Assembly: GCA_016715885.1 (NCBI GenBank)
Contig: JADJXL010000020.1
Span: 1,178,001-1,242,000, forward strand
Length of the DNA: 64,000 bases
Direction: 5' to 3'
From: Polyangiaceae bacterium
GTDB taxonomy: Bacteria; Myxococcota_A; Polyangia; Polyangiales; Polyangiaceae
The position numbers and the translations under genes were made by a program. This document shows, piece by piece, positions 16,883-25,616 of this stretch; position 1 is the first letter of the stretch, and every line of letters begins with the position of its first letter. The notes beneath the pieces were generated by a model. The model was given only the letters and a program-made list of their open reading frames with translations, was not told the origin of the DNA and searched no databases.

Positions 16883-18799
16883 ATGTGCGGTATTTGCGGA
16901 AAACTCAATGTTGACCCGGAAGAGCCCGTGGACGCCATGCTCCTCGGGCAAATGCTACGCACGTTACATCATCGAGGTCCGGATGGTACAGGGGAGTATC
17001 GTTCGGGGCCTGTCGGGCTCGGACATCGACGTCTGAGCATAATCGATCTGGATATGGGCGCGCAACCGATGTCGAACGAGGACGGCACGGTATGGGTCGT
17101 GTATAATGGTGAGATCTACAATTTTCAGGAGCTGCGCAAAGAACTCGTTGCCAAAGGCCACGTGTTCAAGTCTCACTCGGACACGGAGGTGATCGTTCAT
17201 CTCTATGAAGAATTGGGCGAAGCCTGTGTGAGCCGTCTTCGTGGAATGTTTGCCATCGCGTTATGGGATGAGCGGACGCAAACACTGCTCTTGGCGCGTG
17301 ATCGCCTTGGCATCAAGCCCCTATATTACGCAAATACTGGGAAATCTTTTCTTTTTGCCTCTGAGATCAAGGCGCTGCTCGCGGATGCGTCCGTGTCGCG
17401 TGAATTGAATGTTCAGGCAATCGATCGATTTATCACGTATTATTATGTACCGGGCGATGAAACGTTGTTTCGCCATATCCGGAAGCTCGAACCGGGCCAC
17501 TTGATGACGGTGCGCGGTAGCGATGTCCGCATTCAGCAATATTGGGATTTGTCGTTCGCACCGCAAGTACCGAAGCCAAGTTTCGAGGACGCCGTGGCGC
17601 AATTGCGAGATGTGCTTCGTCGCAGTGTGAAAGAGCATCTCATCAGCGACGTTCCGGTAGGTGTGCTGGCGAGTGGGGGTGTCGATTCGACGGGGATATT
17701 GCGATACGCGGCAGAGCACTCCTCGCGACCCCTTCAAACGTTTACCATCGGATTTGCTGACGCAGGCGTTGCAGACGAACGGCCTTACGCGCGGATTGCC
17801 GCGAATGAATATGGAACGATACATCATGAAATGACCATGACGGCATCCGACTTTCGGGACTTTTTGCCTCGGTACGTGTGGCATGCGGAAGAGCCGGTGT
17901 GCGAGGCTCCAGCGATTGCGCTCAACTACGTGACACGCCTGGCGCGCGAGTCTTCCGTCAAGGTACTCCTTTCAGGTGAAGGCGGCGACGAGGCGTTTGG
18001 GGGATATCAAAATTATAGCGATGTCTTGTGGCTGGAGGGATTAAAATCCAAGTTGGGACCGGCAAAGGGCATTCTGAAGGCAGCCTTCGGAGCTCTCGAT
18101 GCCGCTGGATGGGTACATGGTGCGCGGTATCACCGGTGGGCGGCTGCGGCGCCATCGGAGTATTACTTTAGTCGCACGGGACATCCGGGAACGTTATTCA
18201 ACCAAAGAAAGACTGCGCTGTACAAGGCGGATTTTGTCGATGCGCTCGAGGGATCGACGTCGGAAGCGCCAAGCCGTAAATTATTTTACAAAGTGAAATC
18301 TGAATCGCTCTTGCACCAGATGCTGTACGTGGATACCAAAACATGGCTCCCAGATGATTTGCTCGTGAAAGCCGACAAGATGACCATGGCGGCGTCGGTC
18401 GAGCTCCGCGTGCCCCTTTTGGACCATCAGGTGCTGGAATTTGCGGCTTCATTGCCCGAGGAATACAAAGTGTGCGGGAACGAGCGCAAGCGCGTCTTGA
18501 AGGCAGCGTTGGCAGACAGCGTTCCGCGCGAGCTGCTCCAGCGAAAAAAAGCTGGCTTTCCCGTTCCTTACGCACGTTGGTTGCGTCGCGATTTGCGCGA
18601 TTACGTGGCGGATACGATTCAGCAGAACGATGCAGCGCTCGGAGAATACTTCTCGCGTGACCAAATTCGCTCGCTCGTGGATCTTCATGCGCGCACCGGC
18701 AGAGGAACGAAAGAGGTCTTCGGTCTTCTCGTGTTGGAGCTTTGGCTTCGAGCGTTCGCGACGGGCTGCAATTCGGAAAAACTTGGAGCAAGCGGATGA
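16883..18799 (+). CDS. asnB: glutamine-hydrolysing asparagine synthase-type amidotransferase
   Basis: A protein of 638 residues with an N-terminal class II glutaminase domain (MCGICGKL, Cys2 as nucleophile; HHRGPDG; GEIYNF) and a C-terminal synthetase domain with the ATP pyrophosphatase loop LASGGVDSTG and LLSGEGGDEAFGGY. ATG 16883 is fixed by the need for Cys at position 2. In polysaccharide loci, AsnB homologues often amidate uronic acids rather than aspartate, so a sugar-modifying role is likely from context. Its stop overlaps the next start (ATGA, 18796-18799). Confidence 0.88.
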   Translation: MCGICGKLNVDPEEPVDAMLLGQMLRTLHHRGPDGTGEYRSGPVGLGHRRLSIIDLDMGAQPMSNEDGTVWVVYNGEIYNFQELRKELVAKGHVFKSHSDTEVIVHLYEELGEACVSRLRGMFAIALWDERTQTLLLARDRLGIKPLYYANTGKSFLFASEIKALLADASVSRELNVQAIDRFITYYYVPGDETLFRHIRKLEPGHLMTVRGSDVRIQQYWDLSFAPQVPKPSFEDAVAQLRDVLRRSVKEHLISDVPVGVLASGGVDSTGILRYAAEHSSRPLQTFTIGFADAGVADERPYARIAANEYGTIHHEMTMTASDFRDFLPRYVWHAEEPVCEAPAIALNYVTRLARESSVKVLLSGEGGDEAFGGYQNYSDVLWLEGLKSKLGPAKGILKAAFGALDAAGWVHGARYHRWAAAAPSEYYFSRTGHPGTLFNQRKTALYKADFVDALEGSTSEAPSRKLFYKVKSESLLHQMLYVDTKTWLPDDLLVKADKMTMAASVELRVPLLDHQVLEFAASLPEEYKVCGNERKRVLKAALADSVPRELLQRKKAGFPVPYARWLRRDLRDYVADTIQQNDAALGEYFSRDQIRSLVDLHARTGRGTKEVFGLLVLELWLRAFATGCNSEKLGASG

Positions 18800-20097
18800 A
18801 GCGAATGCGCACTGTGCTCATTATTTCACCGTGTTTTGCGCCGCAAGCGACAGTAGCGGCGTTTCGGTGGATAAAACTTTCTCGGCACTTGGCCCGACAT
18901 GGCTTTCGTTGTGTGGTTCTTTGCGGTACGTTCCCTGACGATACGCGCGATCCGGACCTGCTTGCGGTGCTTCCGTCCGAGTGTATTGTGGTGGATGATT
19001 ACCTGGACCCGCGCATGATTGCATTGCAGCGTAAGATTGCCCAATTGCGCCCGGTCGCGGCAGTATCGAGCGAGGGTCCGCGTCCTCTCGGGGGGCTTCG
19101 TCCATTTCATTCGTCGAAGGATCGCTATGCAGTGCATCGTTTTCATGCGCAGGCCGTTGCCGTGGACCTTGCCCGCAAGTACGAAGCGAGCGCCATTGTC
19201 GTGAGTGCCGGGCCGTTTGGTGCCGTACCCGTTGCCTTTCATGCAGGTCGTACAATGCGGGTGCCCGTCATTTTGGATTTTCGCGATCCTTTTGGATTGC
19301 ACGAATCCGCTAGTTTGCCATCGCATGATTTTTTCGCTGCGATCCGAAGACGAATCGTTTTTTCTAATGAGCGCCGATGGATGTCGAAAGCTGCACACGT
19401 CGTTCTCAATACACGCAATGCGCTCGACGCCTACCGCGAGCGTTATCCCACCATTGAATTGAAATCCTCATTTATTCGAAATCACTATGATATGGCGCTT
19501 TATGAACCCGTTCCTGCGAACCCCGAGCCTCCGACTCGATTGACGATTTTGCACACGGGGACGTTACGTGCCGACACGCGCCTCGATGACATCGGAGAAG
19601 CATTGCGTCGATTGGTCGAACGATACAAACTCGGTCCGAAGGACATCGTATTCCGTCAAGTCGGCCGCATGACGGACTATGAGCGGGCTCAAATTGCATC
19701 GATGGGCATTGGCGATTTCGTCGAAACGGTTCCCCCGGTCCCTCAGGCTGCCATGCTGCGCGAGTTGAGAAAAGCGCACGTGCTGCTCTCGATGTTCGAC
19801 GCCTGCGTGCGCCTACGAATCGCTGCCAAAACATACGATTACATTGCCGCCGGCATGCCGATCGTATCAATTACTGAAAATGCCGAAGTCGACGAGTTAC
19901 TCGCGCATCGGTCCGACAATGTACGATTACGCCCTGGTGATGTCGATGGTCTCGTCGCCACCTTGTCGAAGCACCTCGAATGGTTCAATCAGACGCGTGC
20001 GTGGCCTACGCCTGTTGCATCTCCGCGGGAATTCTCATCGGAAGTCGCAGCAGAACGATTTGCGAACATCATCGATCGCGTGATGTCACTTCCGTGA
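18796..20097 (+). CDS. glycosyltransferase family 4-like
   Basis: A GT-B glycosyltransferase of 433 residues. The N-terminal domain begins RTVLIISPCFAPQATVAAFR and contains VPVILDFRDPF. The C-terminal Rossmann domain has ILHTGTLRADTRLDDI and the donor-binding stretch AKTYDYIAAGMPIVSI. This subfamily (WbuB/PimB-like) uses nucleotide sugars at the cytoplasmic face. ATG 18796 overlaps the asnB stop and has GGAG upstream, indicating translational coupling. Donor and acceptor are not predictable. Confidence 0.8.
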   Translation: MKRMRTVLIISPCFAPQATVAAFRWIKLSRHLARHGFRCVVLCGTFPDDTRDPDLLAVLPSECIVVDDYLDPRMIALQRKIAQLRPVAAVSSEGPRPLGGLRPFHSSKDRYAVHRFHAQAVAVDLARKYEASAIVVSAGPFGAVPVAFHAGRTMRVPVILDFRDPFGLHESASLPSHDFFAAIRRRIVFSNERRWMSKAAHVVLNTRNALDAYRERYPTIELKSSFIRNHYDMALYEPVPANPEPPTRLTILHTGTLRADTRLDDIGEALRRLVERYKLGPKDIVFRQVGRMTDYERAQIASMGIGDFVETVPPVPQAAMLRELRKAHVLLSMFDACVRLRIAAKTYDYIAAGMPIVSITENAEVDELLAHRSDNVRLRPGDVDGLVATLSKHLEWFNQTRAWPTPVASPREFSSEVAAERFANIIDRVMSLP

Positions 20098-20124
20098 AGT
20101 CGCACGATATTCGACTTGCAGGGA

Positions 20125-20874
20125 TCATTCGCCCCAGCCAAACCAGTTCTTTCGCACGATCCAGCTCGTCAACTTGAATCGCATCCGGTTTTTCTTTACC
20201 AACCACGGTTTGTCGAACTGCGCCGTCGGGTGCCATTGATGAAGCATGTAGGCGCTCTCCGTGATCCACTTGATGACCCGACCGTCGATTTCGGCACGAC
20301 GCCCCAAGTCCTTGTCTTCTGAACCCCAATACGTGTACCGCTCGTCAAAACCACGGATTCGGTGAAACCACTGCGTTTTCGCACACTGGCATCCGCCCAT
20401 TCCATACGTCGGTCGCAGGGTGGCAGACTTTTTTAGTGCTTCGAGCTCCTGACTATCGATGACTCGCTCCCCGGTTTCCTCGCCAAGGTCATGACATTGG
20501 CACATGAGCAAACCGTGCCCTCCTACCTGCACTTGGGTATCCATTAATGTCTTGAAGAAGTTGGGTGAAAACACCATATCTGCATCCGTGCAGAAGGTAT
20601 ATTCCCCATTGGCACGCTTGATACCGATGTTGAGGGCGCGCGATCTGTTCCACAAATCGGATGTCGGCGTGTAGTGTACCGTCGCATCATAATTTCGCGC
20701 CGCTCGCTGCACGGCCTCGCGATGCTCGGGTGCGCTGCCAAAATCGCTCAATACGATTTCTACACGATCACAGGGAATGGCCTCTTGCCAACGCAGAGAC
20801 CGAAGACAATTTTCGAGGCGCACACCCGAGCGATTACGAATGGGAATGACAACCGACAACAACGTTGAAGGCAT
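20125..20874 (-). CDS. glycosyltransferase family 2 with galactosyltransferase-type C-terminus
   Basis: A GT-A enzyme of 249 residues. The N-terminus is LLSVVIPIRNRSGVRLENC, the metal-binding DxD is in CTDADMVFSP, and a C-terminal Glyco_transf_7C-like block reads GFDERYTYWGSEDKDLGRR. There is no membrane helix. The C-terminal ~150 residues have a close, 5'-truncated paralogue at 26700-27164 on the same strand, so the two lie on either side of the Pse cassette. It converges with the GT4 gene, with 27 bp between stops. Confidence 0.85.
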   Translation of the reverse strand: MPSTLLSVVIPIRNRSGVRLENCLRSLRWQEAIPCDRVEIVLSDFGSAPEHREAVQRAARNYDATVHYTPTSDLWNRSRALNIGIKRANGEYTFCTDADMVFSPNFFKTLMDTQVQVGGHGLLMCQCHDLGEETGERVIDSQELEALKKSATLRPTYGMGGCQCAKTQWFHRIRGFDERYTYWGSEDKDLGRRAEIDGRVIKWITESAYMLHQWHPTAQFDKPWLVKKNRMRFKLTSWIVRKNWFGWGE

Positions 20875-20883
20875 AATGGGCCA

Positions 20884-20912
20884 TCTTTAGCATACATCCG
20901 TCCCCTCTTCAA
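20884..20912 (-). promoter_or_regulatory. candidate promoter of the GT2 gene
   Basis: On the minus strand: TTGAAG (20912-20907), 17-nt spacer, TAAAGA (20889-20884), then 9 nt to the ATG at 20874. It has the same geometry as the methyltransferase promoter. Confidence 0.45.
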
Positions 20913-21071
20913 GTATGATCACTTGTGGTGGTTCGGTGGCCGCCTTCCGCAATTTCGGCAGTTTGCCAAGTTCATTTGCCCGACGAGCCGGCACATTTCA
21001 ACATGCGTGGCTCATCATTCGTGACGTTGGGCTTTGGCTTGGGCACCATTCGCGTAGCGCAGGCGCCGCGT

Positions 21072-22622
21072 TCATGCAGCATCTTTATTCACGTACGCGT
21101 CCACCATAGCCCCCTCCACTTCGCGCCGCCCTTCGAGGACAAACCCGGCACGCAAAAATGCCTCGGCGCTCGCCTTGTTCTCGGGTTTGACCAAGGCGAC
21201 AACCTGCCCTTTCACGCCCGCCTCGCGACGCTTCGCGACCGCTTGCGATATGGCGACCGAACCATAACCCCGACCACGCACGCAAGGTGTGAGCGCAATT
21301 GAAATCATGTCCTCTTCCCCACGACGCTCGATGCGCACCGAACCAATCGCGCCCGAATGTGCTTCCTCGACAATCCACATCGCCGCATTCGGATTTCTAA
21401 GCTGCGATGCAAACCAACGCTGATGATCGCTCCACGGAATCGGCGCCGTACGTAGCGACGCAGCCCGAGCGCCCGGTTCGCTATTCCAAACCCACACGCG
21501 CCCGACATCGCTCTCTTCGGCGGGTCGAAGCGAAAGCGTAGGTTTTTCCTGGCCATCCTTCGGCACCGCCACATCGGCCGCTTGAACCGTCGCATACGCA
21601 TCGAGCGCGCGGCTGAACGTGCGTCCAATTGCTGCGGGATAATCACGCGGCGGCAATCCATGCTGAAGTTTGCCCGCACGAAGCACGGCCGTGTTTTCCC
21701 GCGTCATCACGTCACCCGCCGCAACGGCCCTCGTCGTGAACACCGTCCGACGCGCAAATGCCCGCAGTTCCTCCTCGACGCCGTGCACACCCTTTTCGCC
21801 AGCTCCAAGCGTTCGCTCGACATCACGGATTCGGCGAATCATTTCAATGAGCTCGTGAGGCTCGATGGCAAAGGGATGATCCGGCCCCGGAAGCCGATTA
21901 CTCAACGTGTAATGCTTTTCAATGACGACTGCACCGAGCGCCACGGCAGTCATCGGTGCAACGAGCGGGTCGCGTGAATGGTCGGACAAACCCGTCGCGA
22001 CACCAAAGACCTCGCGCATCCGCACGAGCGAGCGGGCGTCGATGCTGTCGAGCGGCGCGGGATATGCCGCCGTGCATTGCAAAACGACCATTGCATCGTT
22101 TCCCGCAGCTCGAACCGCTTCAATCGCTTCGCCTACCTCGACGAGCGTCGCCGTTCCCGTGGAAAACACAATCGGTTTGCCTTTGCGCGCCGTGTGCTGA
22201 AGCAGCGGCGTGTGCGTCATTTCGTAACTCGCAACCTTGAATGCATCCACGTACGGGTCGAGCAAGTCCACGGATGCCTCGTCGAAAGCGCTCGCCATGA
22301 ACGCGATCTTGCGTTCTTTGCAGTGCTCGGAGAGCTTGGGCAACCAATCGGGCGGCATTTCCATGGCGCGAATGATGTCGAAAATACTCCGCTCGTCGCC
22401 GAGGTAATCGCTTTTGCCCGCGGTGGGCGGATATAGCGCGCTTGCTCGGAAAATCTGAAATTTTACCGCGTCTGCACCAGCCTCGGCCGCAAGATCAATG
22501 AGCCGATAGGCTTGCTCGAGTTTGCCGTCGTGATTGCTGCCCGCTTCGGCGATGACGAAACACGGCGCGCCAATTCCTACAGGGCGACCACCGATGACAA
22601 TGCGTGGAATAGAAACGTTCAT
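21072..22622 (-). CDS. pseI: pseudaminic acid synthase fused to a PseH-like GNAT acetyltransferase
   Basis: Two enzymes in 516 residues. Residues 1-350 are a NeuB/PseI synthase that condenses phosphoenolpyruvate with the 6-deoxy-AltdiNAc sugar: IAEAGSNHDG (24-33), AGADAVKFQ, STGTATLVEV, GLSDHSRDP, RLPGPDHPF, then a SAF-like end. Residues ~362-516 are an acetyltransferase with the acetyl-CoA loop RGRGYGSVAI and a PseH-like start LSLRPAEESDVGRVW. PseH acetylates the 4-amino intermediate between PseC and PseG. ATG 22622 overlaps the upstream stop (ATGA) with AAGGAG before it. Last gene of the cassette. Confidence 0.86.
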   Translation of the reverse strand: MNVSIPRIVIGGRPVGIGAPCFVIAEAGSNHDGKLEQAYRLIDLAAEAGADAVKFQIFRASALYPPTAGKSDYLGDERSIFDIIRAMEMPPDWLPKLSEHCKERKIAFMASAFDEASVDLLDPYVDAFKVASYEMTHTPLLQHTARKGKPIVFSTGTATLVEVGEAIEAVRAAGNDAMVVLQCTAAYPAPLDSIDARSLVRMREVFGVATGLSDHSRDPLVAPMTAVALGAVVIEKHYTLSNRLPGPDHPFAIEPHELIEMIRRIRDVERTLGAGEKGVHGVEEELRAFARRTVFTTRAVAAGDVMTRENTAVLRAGKLQHGLPPRDYPAAIGRTFSRALDAYATVQAADVAVPKDGQEKPTLSLRPAEESDVGRVWVWNSEPGARAASLRTAPIPWSDHQRWFASQLRNPNAAMWIVEEAHSGAIGSVRIERRGEEDMISIALTPCVRGRGYGSVAISQAVAKRREAGVKGQVVALVKPENKASAEAFLRAGFVLEGRREVEGAMVDAYVNKDAA

Positions 22623-24457
22623 GATGACTCCTTCACGGCTTTTGCCTTTTGAATGGCGAGCGCCCCGAGCGAGCGAGCAATCCTTGTTGCGCCTTGGCCG
22701 TCAACCAGACGCCGAGCTTTCGCGCTCATGGCGCGAAGGTTGAATGGTTCCATTGTAACAAACGCTTCGAGCTGCTTTTCCAGGGCAAGCTCGTCCTTCG
22801 TCGTATCGATATCGATTTTTTGGGCGACGCCTGCTGCAATCAGCGGATCGATGACGGCGCGTTGATTGTCGGCGACTTGCACGAGAAGCATGGGAACGCC
22901 CAGCGCAGCAAGCTCGAAACATGTGCTGCCGGCTGCCGCAAATGCGAGATCCGCCGAGCAAAACAGCGGAGCGACCTGCTGCGTGTCGCCAGCGATGGTA
23001 ACGGTATCCGGCATTGCGAGGGCCGACAGCGCTTCCATATCGGGATTCATGGGGCCTGCGAGCACGATGATGCGCAAAGGTACGCGACGAGATACGGCCA
23101 TCGCTGCGCGCAATGCAAGCAATGAAAGCCGCGCGGGATCACTCGCGCCAAACGTGAGTAGCAGCGTACGCGGAGACGTATCGAATGATCGCTGGGGCAC
23201 TCGTGCATCCGCGATTTCTGCGCGCAGTGGCGTGAACGCGCCTCCCGCAAGCACCGTGATTCCGTCACCGCGCGGGCCTTCCGCTGCACCGACGTTCGGA
23301 TCGATGATCACGTCCACCGGCAGGTCGCGCTGCGCAAAGTCGTCGATGTAGGCGACGACGGAGGCGCTTTTGCGAAGCGCTTCGAGGTACGTCGTGCCAA
23401 ACGCGTAGCCATCGAGCAAGAGCACGTCATGGCGCCCCGCATCGACCATTTCACGCGTTGCGGCCGCATCTTCTGCCGATCCAATCGGAGTTTCCGGTGG
23501 AAACGACGTGATTACAGAAATGTTCGCTTGGATGAATCGAGCGACGAACGCCGGTGGCAAATGCCCAAAGAATGCCGCACGTCCGCCTGCGCGTGCCCAC
23601 GCCTCGGCAATCGCAAAACAACGCATGGCGTGCCCTGCCCCGATGTCCGGCGTCGCATCGGCGCGAATGAGCAGCGACAAACCGCGTAGATCCCTACTGC
23701 TCGACGTTTCGTCGTATTTTTTCTGCCGCACATTGACATTGCGAAGCGCAACGTGTGGATTTGTTTCGAGAAATTCGAGCGCCGAGTCCAGCGAATACTT
23801 GTTCGGTTTTGCGTCGATGGCTTCGAGCACTTCCGTCACGACCGAGAGGTCTTCGGCCGTGTCCACGGTCAGTCGCAAATGCGAAAGATCCTGCGGCGGA
23901 TGAACCACGAGCGTCGAAAAACGCCCCGGTGATTCATAAAGATACGGCGTGACGTGTTCGCGATGGTGTTTGTCCTGGCCTTCGCGAAAAGCTTTTGCGA
24001 GCGCGTCTCGCGTCATGACTTCCACGGACAATCCGAGCGGAATGCGACGTTCGGTCGGCGTGAGGTTCGACGCGTAATCCACGGGAGGATCGGCCGATAG
24101 AAATGCCGTGACGACCTTGTCCACTTCCGCCGGATCGAGCAGCGGGCAATCGGCCGTGATGCGCACGATGACATCGGCTTGCAACGACGATGCGGCCGCT
24201 TCGTAGCGCGACAGGACGTCGTCCTCGTCGCCACGAAAACACGGAATGCCCAGCCGCGTAGCTTCGGCTTCGACGGCATCATCGGACGGTCGATCCGTCG
24301 TCGCAATGAGTATTTTTGATAGCGTGCGCGCCTGCCTCAGGCGTTCGACGAGGTGTTCGAGCAGGGTTTTACCGCAGACGCGGGCCAGCACTTTGCCGGG
24401 CAGCCGGCTGGAGCTCATGCGTGCCTGGACAATCGCTGCGACCCGACGTTCAGGCAC
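22619..24457 (-). CDS. bifunctional SpsF/PseF-type cytidylyltransferase - PseG nucleotide-sugar hydrolase
   Basis: A fusion of 612 residues. Residues 1-245 form an SpsF-family nucleotidyltransferase (AIVQARMSSSRLPGKVL; ITADCPLLDP) expected to activate the nonulosonate with CMP. Residues ~260-612 match PseG, which releases UDP: LLIRADATPDIGAGHAMRC, GASDPARLSLLAL, FAAAGSTCFELAALGVPML. The start is GTG 24457, overlapping the end of pseC by 8 nt, because GGGAGG lies 6 nt upstream; an ATG at 24502 is less likely. The SpsF-type rather than classic PseF-type first domain recalls the Bacillus sps operon, so the exact sugar is an inference. Confidence 0.85.
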   Translation of the reverse strand: MPERRVAAIVQARMSSSRLPGKVLARVCGKTLLEHLVERLRQARTLSKILIATTDRPSDDAVEAEATRLGIPCFRGDEDDVLSRYEAAASSLQADVIVRITADCPLLDPAEVDKVVTAFLSADPPVDYASNLTPTERRIPLGLSVEVMTRDALAKAFREGQDKHHREHVTPYLYESPGRFSTLVVHPPQDLSHLRLTVDTAEDLSVVTEVLEAIDAKPNKYSLDSALEFLETNPHVALRNVNVRQKKYDETSSSRDLRGLSLLIRADATPDIGAGHAMRCFAIAEAWARAGGRAAFFGHLPPAFVARFIQANISVITSFPPETPIGSAEDAAATREMVDAGRHDVLLLDGYAFGTTYLEALRKSASVVAYIDDFAQRDLPVDVIIDPNVGAAEGPRGDGITVLAGGAFTPLRAEIADARVPQRSFDTSPRTLLLTFGASDPARLSLLALRAAMAVSRRVPLRIIVLAGPMNPDMEALSALAMPDTVTIAGDTQQVAPLFCSADLAFAAAGSTCFELAALGVPMLLVQVADNQRAVIDPLIAAGVAQKIDIDTTKDELALEKQLEAFVTMEPFNLRAMSAKARRLVDGQGATRIARSLGALAIQKAKAVKESS

Positions 24458-25610
24458 CAAGTACCTCCCGCAGCGCAGAAACCACGCGCACGACGTCATC
24501 ATCGCTCATTGCGGGATACATCGGCAAGCTGAGTGCTTGGGCGTAAATGCGCTCTGTCGCGGGAAAATCACCCTTCTTGTAGCCCAAATAAGTAAAATCG
24601 GGGTGGTGATGCACGGGAACGTAATGCACTTGCGTGCCGATGCCTTTTTCACGAAGCGCAGTCATGACAGACGCGCGATCCCGCCCAAAGCGCCCGAAAT
24701 CGATGAGCACGACGTACAAATGGTACGCATGCTCGTGTCCTTCGCGTTTCTCGAACGTACGAATACCTGCCATTCCTTTGAAAAGCCCATCGTATTGCGC
24801 CGCGAGATCGCGCCTTCTCGAAACGAATTGGTCGAGCTTACGAAGTTGCGAGCGCCCGAGTGCCGCTTGCATGTCGGTCAATCGATAATTGTACCCGAGC
24901 AAAACTTGCTCTTGGTACCAAAGCCCCGGGCTTGGCTGTGACAACTTTTGCGGATCTTTTGTAATTCCGTGCGATCGAAAAAGCTTCAGCTTGTCACGCA
25001 ACTCTTCGTCGTTCGTCGTGATCGCCCCGCCCTCGCCCGTCGTAATGTGTTTTACGGGATGGAACGAAAACATCGTCATCGCGGAATAGCGCCCATCACC
25101 GACGATGCCACCCGAATAACGAGCTCCAAGGGCGTGCGCCGCATCTTCGATGATGGGAATGCCGCGCTTCGAGGCGATTTCGTGAATCAGGTCCATCCGC
25201 GCGGGCAAGCCCGCGTAATGCACCGGAATGATGGCGCGCGTCTTGGGTCCCACGGCTTTTGCAAGCTCTTCGGGGCTCAACGTGCCCCAAACATCGACGT
25301 CGACGAGCACGGGCTTTGCGCCCACGTACCTTACGCAATTGGCCGATGCGGAAAACGTGAGCGGCGACGTAATGACCTCGTCGCCCGGTCCAAGCCCGAG
25401 CGCTGCGCATGCCGCGTGGAGCGCCGCCGTGCCATTGGCAAACGATACGGCAAAACGAGCGCCGACGGCGGCCGCGAGGTCCGCCTCGAATGCATCGATG
25501 GTCGGCCCCTGCGTGAGCCAATCGCCGCGAAGAACGTCGACGACCGCAGCAATGTCGTCATCGTCGATGGATTGACGTCCGTAGGGCAAGAACGAGGGTT
25601 TGTCCGCCAT
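24450..25610 (-). CDS. pseC: UDP-4-amino-4,6-dideoxy-N-acetyl-beta-L-altrosamine transaminase
   Basis: A DegT/DnrJ/EryC1-family PLP aminotransferase of 386 residues. Lys187 in FSFHPVKHITTGEGG is the Schiff-base lysine, and AVSFANGTAALHAACAALGL and IPIIEDAAHALG complete the PLP site. In the Pse pathway it aminates C4 of the PseB product. The start MADKPSFLPYGRQSID matches PseC/SpsC N-termini. It sits 6 bp after pseB and overlaps the next gene. The specific PseC call rests on the neighbours; the superfamily call on motifs. Confidence 0.88.
   Translation of the reverse strand: MADKPSFLPYGRQSIDDDDIAAVVDVLRGDWLTQGPTIDAFEADLAAAVGARFAVSFANGTAALHAACAALGLGPGDEVITSPLTFSASANCVRYVGAKPVLVDVDVWGTLSPEELAKAVGPKTRAIIPVHYAGLPARMDLIHEIASKRGIPIIEDAAHALGARYSGGIVGDGRYSAMTMFSFHPVKHITTGEGGAITTNDEELRDKLKLFRSHGITKDPQKLSQPSPGLWYQEQVLLGYNYRLTDMQAALGRSQLRKLDQFVSRRRDLAAQYDGLFKGMAGIRTFEKREGHEHAYHLYVVLIDFGRFGRDRASVMTALREKGIGTQVHYVPVHHHPDFTYLGYKKGDFPATERIYAQALSLPMYPAMSDDDVVRVVSALREVLGA
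24464..24469 (-). promoter_or_regulatory. ribosome binding site deciding the GTG start of the PseF-PseG fusion
   Basis: GGGAGG on the minus strand, 6 nt before GTG 24457 and inside the 3' end of pseC. It supports the GTG start and coupled translation. Confidence 0.6.
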
Positions 25611-25616
25611 GGGAAT

